This document shows, piece by piece, positions 58,731 through 64,000 of a DNA stretch of 64,000 nucleotides. The notes under the pieces are model-generated. The model searched no databases. It was given only the letters and a program-made list of their open reading frames with translations, and was not told the origin of the DNA. The DNA lies in the NCBI GenBank assembly GCA_026646885.1, contig JAPKHK010000003.1:186001-250000 (forward strand), in the 5' to 3' direction. Both the position numbers and the translations under genes were made by a program. This DNA is from Casimicrobiaceae bacterium. Lineage in GTDB: Bacteria; Pseudomonadota; Gammaproteobacteria; Burkholderiales; Casimicrobiaceae. Numbering within the stretch: position 1 is the stretch's first letter; each line of letters opens with the position of its first letter.

Positions 58731-59522
58731 ATGTCGGAACCGAGTGTTCTTTTTTCTTTTTCCGAAGGCATTGCCCGCATCACTCTCAACCGCCCGGAAC
58801 GCCTCAACAGTCTGACCGACGACATGCATGCGCAATTGCGCCAGGTCATGCTCTCCCTGGCGACGCGGCCGGACTTGCGCGTCTTGGTGCTGACCGGCGC
58901 GGGTCGCGGGTTCTGCGCCGGTCAGGACTTACAGGATCGTACCCTTGCCCCGGGTGCGGAAACGCCCGACCTGGGTGCATCGATCGAGCGCAACTACGCA
59001 CCCTTGGTACTGGCCTTGCGCGCCTTGCCGGTACCCGTCATCGCCGTGGTCAACGGCGTCGCCGCCGGCGCCGGTGCCAACATTGCGCTCGCCTGCGACA
59101 TCGTGCTTGCGGCCCGTTCGGCGAGCTTTATCCAGGCCTTCTGCAAGATCGGTTTGATCCCCGACTGCGGCGGCACGCTGTTGTTGCCGCAGCGTGTCGG
59201 CACCGCACGCGCCCTTGGCCTTGCACTGCTGGGAGAAAAGCTCTCCGCGGAACAAGCCGAGCATTGGGGCCTTATCTGGAAGTGCGTGGACGACGCGGCC
59301 CTCGGCGCGGAAACCGAGAAGCTGGCGAAGCATTTTGCGCAGGCACCGACCCAGGGACTGGCACGCACCAAGGCTGCCATCCATGGCGCGACCGGACGGA
59401 TTCTGGCTGAGCAGTTGGCGCTCGAAGCGCGGTATCAGCGCGAACTGGGGCACAGCGCCGACTACCGCGAGGGTGTCGCGGCCTTCATGGAAAAGCGCGC
59501 ACCACACTTTCGAGGCTGCTAA
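58731..59522 (+). CDS. paaG: Ring-epoxide isomerase of phenylacetate degradation (PaaG-like)
   Basis: The 263-residue crotonase has FCAGQDLQDRTL and IGLIPDCGGTLLLPQRVG. Asn replaces the first catalytic Glu (GAGANIALACD), and the PDCGG aspartate is the active-site residue of PaaG isomerases. PaaG turns 1,2-epoxyphenylacetyl-CoA into the oxepin form. It is followed by a likely paaH remnant and paaI, the E. coli order. Confidence 0.9.
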   Translation: MSEPSVLFSFSEGIARITLNRPERLNSLTDDMHAQLRQVMLSLATRPDLRVLVLTGAGRGFCAGQDLQDRTLAPGAETPDLGASIERNYAPLVLALRALPVPVIAVVNGVAAGAGANIALACDIVLAARSASFIQAFCKIGLIPDCGGTLLLPQRVGTARALGLALLGEKLSAEQAEHWGLIWKCVDDAALGAETEKLAKHFAQAPTQGLARTKAAIHGATGRILAEQLALEARYQRELGHSADYREGVAAFMEKRAPHFRGC

Positions 59523-59524
59523 AG

Positions 59525-59683
59525 ATGGAAACGGCGGAGATTCCTTCGCATGGTTTCATCCGCGTTGTCGGCGCCGGCGCCGTTGGCGCAGGTATCGACG
59601 CATCGCGTCGACCTCACCGGGATTCGGAGCCCAGCAGGGCCGCCGCCCCCCTCCCGAATGCTGCCTCGGACGCGGCTATTTGA
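59525..59683 (+). pseudogene. Probable paaH remnant between paaG and paaI
   Basis: Three bases after the paaG stop an ATG opens a 52-codon frame with GFIRVVGAGAVGAGI. That is the NAD-binding GxGxxG start of 3-hydroxyacyl-CoA dehydrogenases such as PaaH. The similarity stops after 'GAGI' and a TGA follows. From 59684 to 60023 I find no continuous dehydrogenase frame. The order paaG-paaH-paaI of the phenylacetate operon makes a decayed paaH likely. A chance GC-rich match cannot be excluded. Confidence 0.4.
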
Positions 59684-60023
59684 GCGCCGGCCATGCCATC
59701 ATCGCGCACACGGCCCCACGGACTGCCAACCGCCGGTCCAGCGAAGCGGAATACCCCAACACCATTCCCTTCGACCTCGCGCGTGATGAAGGTCCAGCCA
59801 CGTACCCTCTGCTCGCCCGCGCGACCCATGCACCCCGCCAGCTACGAGGCCGCGCTAGGATTGCGGCGAAAACCCAACCATCGCGTCTTGCATCGCGCCA
59901 TCGCGCCCGGCCTGACCTTGGCGCGATGCGCGAAATGATTCACTATCTCGCGACGCACTATGGGGAGGAACGCGAACGCTTCCAGTCCCGCCTGAACCGC
60001 AAGACTCTTGGAGGCACAGGGAA

Positions 60024-60455
60024 TTGAACTCACACCCCGACGCGCAGACGCTGGCACAAGCGGTGGCCCAGCAGATGCTCGCGAATGATTGCGCCACCCG
60101 CTGGTTTGGCATGGAACTCCTGGCGGTGGGACCCGGCCATGCCGCGCTGGCCATGACCGTCACCGCCAACATGCTCAACAGCCGGGGGGTCTGCCACGGC
60201 GGCATGATTTTCGCCTTGGCCGACAGTGCCTTCGCCTACGCTTGCAACGCGCGCAATCACGCGACTGTGGCCTCGGCCTGCGCAATCGATTTCTTGGCAC
60301 CGGCTCAGGAAGGCGATCAACTTACCGCGACGGCGGTCGAGCGTTCGCTGGGCGGGCGCACCGGCGTATACGACATCACTCTCGCCAATCAGCGCAACGA
60401 AACCGTGGCGCTCTTTCGCGGCAAATCCTACCGCATCGAGGGGCACATCTTGTAG
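60024..60455 (+). CDS. paaI: Hotdog-fold thioesterase PaaI
   Basis: The product (143 residues) has the PaaI signature NSRGVCHGGMIFALADSAFA and ATVASACAIDFLAPAQEGDQ. PaaI hydrolyses stalled ring-hydroxylated phenylacetyl-CoA intermediates to free CoA. It starts at TTG 60024, nine bases after GGAGG; no ATG lies in a good place. It ends 6 bp before the convergent sensor kinase. Confidence 0.93.
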   Translation: MNSHPDAQTLAQAVAQQMLANDCATRWFGMELLAVGPGHAALAMTVTANMLNSRGVCHGGMIFALADSAFAYACNARNHATVASACAIDFLAPAQEGDQLTATAVERSLGGRTGVYDITLANQRNETVALFRGKSYRIEGHIL

Positions 60456-60461
60456 TTCGTT

Positions 60462-63293
60462 CTAGACTCGGCCAAGCGTGAAGCGGAATACGGCGCCCTC
60501 ATCAGGCACGGACTCGGCCCAAATGCGCCCGCCATGACGGCGCACCACCCGGGAAACGCTGGCCAGCCCCACTCCGGTTCCTTCGAAATCTTCGGGGCGG
60601 TGTAAGCGCTGGAAGGGCGTGAACAGCCTGTCGACATACTTCATGTCGAAACCGACACCGTTGTCGCGCACGAAAAAGATCTCGCCGTCCTCGCTCATTT
60701 CGCTGCCAAATTCGATCTGCGGCACGGCGCGCTTGGCCGAGTACTTCCAAGCGTTCTCCAAGAGATTCTGCATCATCACTCTCAAGAGCTGAGGATCCCC
60801 CACTGCGCGCAGATTGGGCGTAATCGCCACGTTGACGCGGTGTCCCGGCTCGGCACGGCTGCGCTCTTCGATGAGTTCGTAGGCGAGTTGGCTGAGATCG
60901 ACCGGGACCCGGTGCATTTCCTGGCGGGTCACCCGGGACAGCTCGAGCAAATCGTCGATCAGCCCGCCCATGCGCTGCGCCGCCCGGCGCACACGATCGA
61001 GGTAGCTCTGCGCCTTTTCGTCGAGGCGGGAGCCATATTCGCTGGCCAGGAGGTGGCTGAAGCCGTCGATGCTGCGCAGCGGGGCGCGCAAGTCATGGGA
61101 GACCGAGTAAGCAAAAGACTCGAGTTCGCGATTGGCGGCGGTCAATTCGGCCGTGCGTTGCTGCACGCGCCGCTCCAAGTCACTGTTGAGACGGCGCACC
61201 TCGTCTTCCGCCCGCCTGCGTTCGCTGACGTCCAGCACCGTCGCAAGGACATGTTGTTCGCCGTCGATTTCGATCAGTTCTCCAGAGAGCAGTACGTAAT
61301 GCTTGCCCCCGGTCCGATCGAGAAACACCGTTTCGAAATTGCGCACATACCCCTCCTGGCGCAGGCGCGCGACCCATTCCTCGCGCACTTCGGGCTGCAC
61401 CCAGAGACCGACTGCCACCGAGGTCCGCCCCAGAAGTTCCTCGGCGCCCCAGCCAAACTGGCGCACATAGGCCTCGTTGACTTCCAGGTAGCGGCCATCG
61501 GCCAGGCGAGCGATCGATATCGCCACCGGATTGGCCAAGAGGACTTTATTGAACTTCTCCTCCGCGCGCTTTCGAGCGCTAATGTCCAGTCCAATGCCAA
61601 TCATTTGGGTCACCCGGCCTTGATCGTCGTAATGCCCATGCCCGCGAGCCACCACCCACCGTTCCGCGCCATCGGGCAAACGAATGCGGTACTCGCAATC
61701 GAACTCGCTGCGCTCGCGCAAGGCAGCGGCGTACTCGGCCTGCACCCGCGCTCTATCCGCGGGGTGAATCGCTCCCAGAAAGTCCTCGATCGTGATCCCC
61801 TGGCGATCGGGTGCCCAACCGAAAGTGCGCTTGAGTCGCGCGTTCCATTCCAACCGCCCGGTGCCTATGTCCCATGCCCAGATCCCCACGCCGCCGCCCT
61901 CCGTGGCCAAGCGCAGGCGCTCCTCGTTCTGCCGCAGCGCTGCTTCAGCTTCGCGCCGGGCGGTCAAGTCCACGTCCAGGCAATAGAGCTCGCGCCGCCC
62001 CAACGAGCTATTGATCACGACATGGCTGGAAAAAACGGGAACCAGGCTCCCATCCTTGCGCATCAATTCCACCTCGCGTGCTGGCGTGCCCTCGCCAGAC
62101 GCGACCATTTGCGCGATCTCCAGGCGCACTTGCGCGCGCATGGCGGGCGGCGTCGTCAGCTCGAGCAGATTGCCTCCGAGAGCCTCCTCGCGCCTATAGC
62201 CGTAAACTGTTTCGCTTGCCTTGTTCCAATAGATCACAGTGCCGTCGGGCTCGTAGCCCTGCACCGCCACGGTTGGCACCTGCTCGAACAACATGCGGAA
62301 GCGCATTTCGCTTTCCGCCAGGGCGCGATCGAATTCCCGCCGCTCGGTGATATCGCGCTTGAGCGCGAAAAAACCTACCACGTGGCCCTGCGCATCCCAT
62401 TCCGGCACGAGCGATATCTCCAGGTGTCGCTCCTTGCCCTCGGCGCTCATACGCTCGCCTTCGAGCAGAACTTGGTCTCCGGCTAGCACCCGCTTGATGT
62501 TGGGAAGGGCATCGGCGTAGATCGCCTCACCGAGAATTTCGCGCAAATGCATGCCAGTCAGCGGCACGCCGCCGCCGTGAAAGAAATCGGCGAACTGCCG
62601 GTTTGCGTAGCGACAGCGTTGCTCTAAGTCTCCGTGGAAGATGAGTGCCGGCACGTTCTCGGCAATGAGGTGAAGGTGCGCCCGCTCGGCCTGAAGCTCT
62701 CGCAGTCGATGGTCTAGATCGTCGCGCAGCGCGGAAATCTCGGCCAATTCGCGCTCGTGCACTTTGACGATGTAAGCCGTCAGCAGGCAAATGACGGAGG
62801 CAACAACTGCGGTGGGAACCGCCGCGAGCAGCAATGGGGGATTGGCTTGCAGGGGGAGAAGTCCGGCCTGCGCTGCCACGGCGAGCACAAAGACGAGGGT
62901 TACTGCCAAGGCGGTCACGAAAACCGCATGGCGAATCGCCAGCAGCCAGCCGGCCAAGAGAATAACGAGCGGTATGGCAACAAATTGCGCGGCACGCAGT
63001 CCGCCTGAGAAATAGGTGGAAAGCGCAAGTGCCAAGAAAAGTGCATAAACCAGCAACAGCGCGGCGGCGCGGGTCCGACCGAACCGAATGAGCAAAAGGG
63101 TGCAGGCCGCGCCGAGCCCAACCAAGGACGGACCCAAGCCACGCAGCCATTGCTCGTGAAAGAAGCCAAGCAACAATGTGAGATAAACAATCGGACCGAC
63201 GAATAGAAACCGCGCCGCGATCCGCATCGCGCGCAGCCTCGAGTCATCCATGGCCATCGGCTTTTCAAGCTCTCTCTTGCTGGGGGCGTCCAT
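60462..63293 (-). CDS. Large multi-PAS membrane sensor histidine kinase
   Basis: The 943-residue kinase has an N-terminal block of about five to six membrane helices (residues about 25-175) of unknown sensor type. At least four PAS domains follow (for example LIAENVPALIFHGDLEQRC, FEQVPTVAVQGYEPDGTVIY, LATEGGGVGIWAWDIGTG, LLANPVAISIARLADGRYLE). A coiled coil leads to HisKA with His in FAYSVSHDLRAPLRSIDG and an ATPase domain (NLLENAWKYSA, VRDNGVGFDM, GTGVGLASVSRV). ATG at 63293 has GAGG upstream. The C-terminal half resembles the kinase at 26733. No response regulator is adjacent. Confidence 0.94.
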   Translation of the reverse strand: MDAPSKRELEKPMAMDDSRLRAMRIAARFLFVGPIVYLTLLLGFFHEQWLRGLGPSLVGLGAACTLLLIRFGRTRAAALLLVYALFLALALSTYFSGGLRAAQFVAIPLVILLAGWLLAIRHAVFVTALAVTLVFVLAVAAQAGLLPLQANPPLLLAAVPTAVVASVICLLTAYIVKVHERELAEISALRDDLDHRLRELQAERAHLHLIAENVPALIFHGDLEQRCRYANRQFADFFHGGGVPLTGMHLREILGEAIYADALPNIKRVLAGDQVLLEGERMSAEGKERHLEISLVPEWDAQGHVVGFFALKRDITERREFDRALAESEMRFRMLFEQVPTVAVQGYEPDGTVIYWNKASETVYGYRREEALGGNLLELTTPPAMRAQVRLEIAQMVASGEGTPAREVELMRKDGSLVPVFSSHVVINSSLGRRELYCLDVDLTARREAEAALRQNEERLRLATEGGGVGIWAWDIGTGRLEWNARLKRTFGWAPDRQGITIEDFLGAIHPADRARVQAEYAAALRERSEFDCEYRIRLPDGAERWVVARGHGHYDDQGRVTQMIGIGLDISARKRAEEKFNKVLLANPVAISIARLADGRYLEVNEAYVRQFGWGAEELLGRTSVAVGLWVQPEVREEWVARLRQEGYVRNFETVFLDRTGGKHYVLLSGELIEIDGEQHVLATVLDVSERRRAEDEVRRLNSDLERRVQQRTAELTAANRELESFAYSVSHDLRAPLRSIDGFSHLLASEYGSRLDEKAQSYLDRVRRAAQRMGGLIDDLLELSRVTRQEMHRVPVDLSQLAYELIEERSRAEPGHRVNVAITPNLRAVGDPQLLRVMMQNLLENAWKYSAKRAVPQIEFGSEMSEDGEIFFVRDNGVGFDMKYVDRLFTPFQRLHRPEDFEGTGVGLASVSRVVRRHGGRIWAESVPDEGAVFRFTLGRV

Positions 63294-63377
63294 TCAGCGA
63301 TCCTCGTTGCCCGATCTGTCAGCCGTTTGCGCACCATATCACACCAGTGCGGTCGCAAGCGCCCGGGACCGAGATGT

Positions 63378-63959
63378 TTACGGCTGTGCGCCCCTAATGT
63401 TTAGGGCAACAGGGTATGCCCGCTCGCCCCCCGCGACGCACAACCGCTGCATGACCGCCGCCCGCGGCCATTCGCTTCGGCCCTGCTCGAAGGCCACGAT
63501 CCGCATACGTCCCAGAACCCAATCCAGGAGTTCCTCTTCGCGCAACAGGAAATCCGGGTTGCGGGGTCTGCCCAAGGCTTCATTGCCGACCGCGAAAGTC
63601 TCGTAAATCAGGACGCCCCTCGGCCGGACTAATCCCAGCAGTGACTCAAGGCGCGGGCGATAGAGATAATTGGTCACTATCACGGCATCATAGGTTTCGC
63701 CTTCCAGCGGCCAATCCGGGCCCTCGAGATCGAGTTGGCGCGTGGTGATGCCCGGCAGATCGCCGATCGCCTCCAGGGCCTCGCCGTCCCGGTCCACGGC
63801 GCTGACCCTTGCCCCTCGACTGGCGAAGAAGCGCGCATGCCGGCCGCTGCCGCAAGCATAGTCCAGCACCGTGTCGCCCACGCCCACAAGATGCGCCCAG
63901 CGCCGAACCCAAAGCGAAGGTTCGAGCAAGGCAGACGAATAGGCTACGGAATCACTCAT
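63378..63959 (-). CDS. Class I SAM-dependent methyltransferase
   Basis: The 193-residue protein has motif I LDYACGSGRHARFFA near residue 32, motif II VSAVDRDGEAL and DAVIVTNYLYRP as the post-motif, all typical of class I methyltransferases of the TehB/UbiE-like small type. Substrate cannot be predicted. It is 84 bp upstream of the kinase gene on the same strand. Bases 63960-64000 hold nothing further that I can assign. Confidence 0.88.
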   Translation of the reverse strand: MSDSVAYSSALLEPSLWVRRWAHLVGVGDTVLDYACGSGRHARFFASRGARVSAVDRDGEALEAIGDLPGITTRQLDLEGPDWPLEGETYDAVIVTNYLYRPRLESLLGLVRPRGVLIYETFAVGNEALGRPRNPDFLLREEELLDWVLGRMRIVAFEQGRSEWPRAAVMQRLCVAGGERAYPVALNIRGAQP

Positions 63960-64000
63960 GCATTTTCAGCGAACGTCCAAAACGGTGGCATTTGATACCC

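Overview
The window is a dense, high-GC stretch of bacterial chromosome. Its gene content suggests a betaproteobacterium, perhaps of the Rhodocyclales/Nitrosomonadales type. The grounds are the SHP/diheme cytochrome/cytochrome b cluster next to a QseBC-like two-component pair, a full-length single-chain PurL, a fused MnmC, an InfA with a long C-terminal tail, and a gltIJKL transporter. Genus and species cannot be read from the sequence. No rRNA or tRNA gene was recognised. The left edge cuts sufB.

Left part (1-34.8 kb) is mostly housekeeping and signalling. It starts with an Fe-S assembly operon (hemerythrin-like protein, Rrf2 regulator, sufB) whose promoter carries a dyad. Next come an Old Yellow Enzyme, an Hpt/HD-GYP protein, Tex and a chemoreceptor. 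A heme module follows (SHP, diheme cytochrome c, cytochrome b561-type protein, response regulator, sensor kinase, small periplasmic protein). It is flanked by two CTTAA-N6-CTTAA boxes, which ties it to its own regulator. After that are mnmC, a PIN/AbrB toxin-antitoxin pair, an etfBA/acyl-CoA dehydrogenase operon behind a palindromic operator, a non-canonical enoyl-CoA hydratase-like protein, purL, a GAF/PAS kinase, a cold-shock protein, infA, an ATP-grasp/esterase pair, an RlmN-like radical SAM enzyme and an S46 peptidase.

Centre (34.9-46.3 kb) is a complete type I-E CRISPR-Cas locus read leftward: cas3-cas8e-cas11-cas7-cas5-cas6e, then an embedded DUF433/DUF5615 toxin-antitoxin pair, cas1-cas2, a leader and an array of 35 clear repeats. 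Three details stand out. A fragment encoding a second, divergent Cas6e C-terminus lies directly behind cas6e and looks like a recombination scar. The toxin-antitoxin pair is translationally coupled to cas1. A decayed repeat fossil sits one exact spacer length beyond the old end of the array.

Right part (46.3-64 kb) holds a non-coding stretch upstream of cas3, a glutamate/aspartate ABC transporter (gltIJKL), the NAD(P)HX repair enzyme, and a tightly overlapping operon of moaD-moaE-crcB-DUF190-qor-DUF1178. It also holds mobB with a TrpD2/YbiB-like gene, an outer-membrane barrel, and a phenylacetate-type group (paaF-like, paaG, a likely paaH remnant, paaI). It ends with a large multi-PAS membrane kinase and a methyltransferase.
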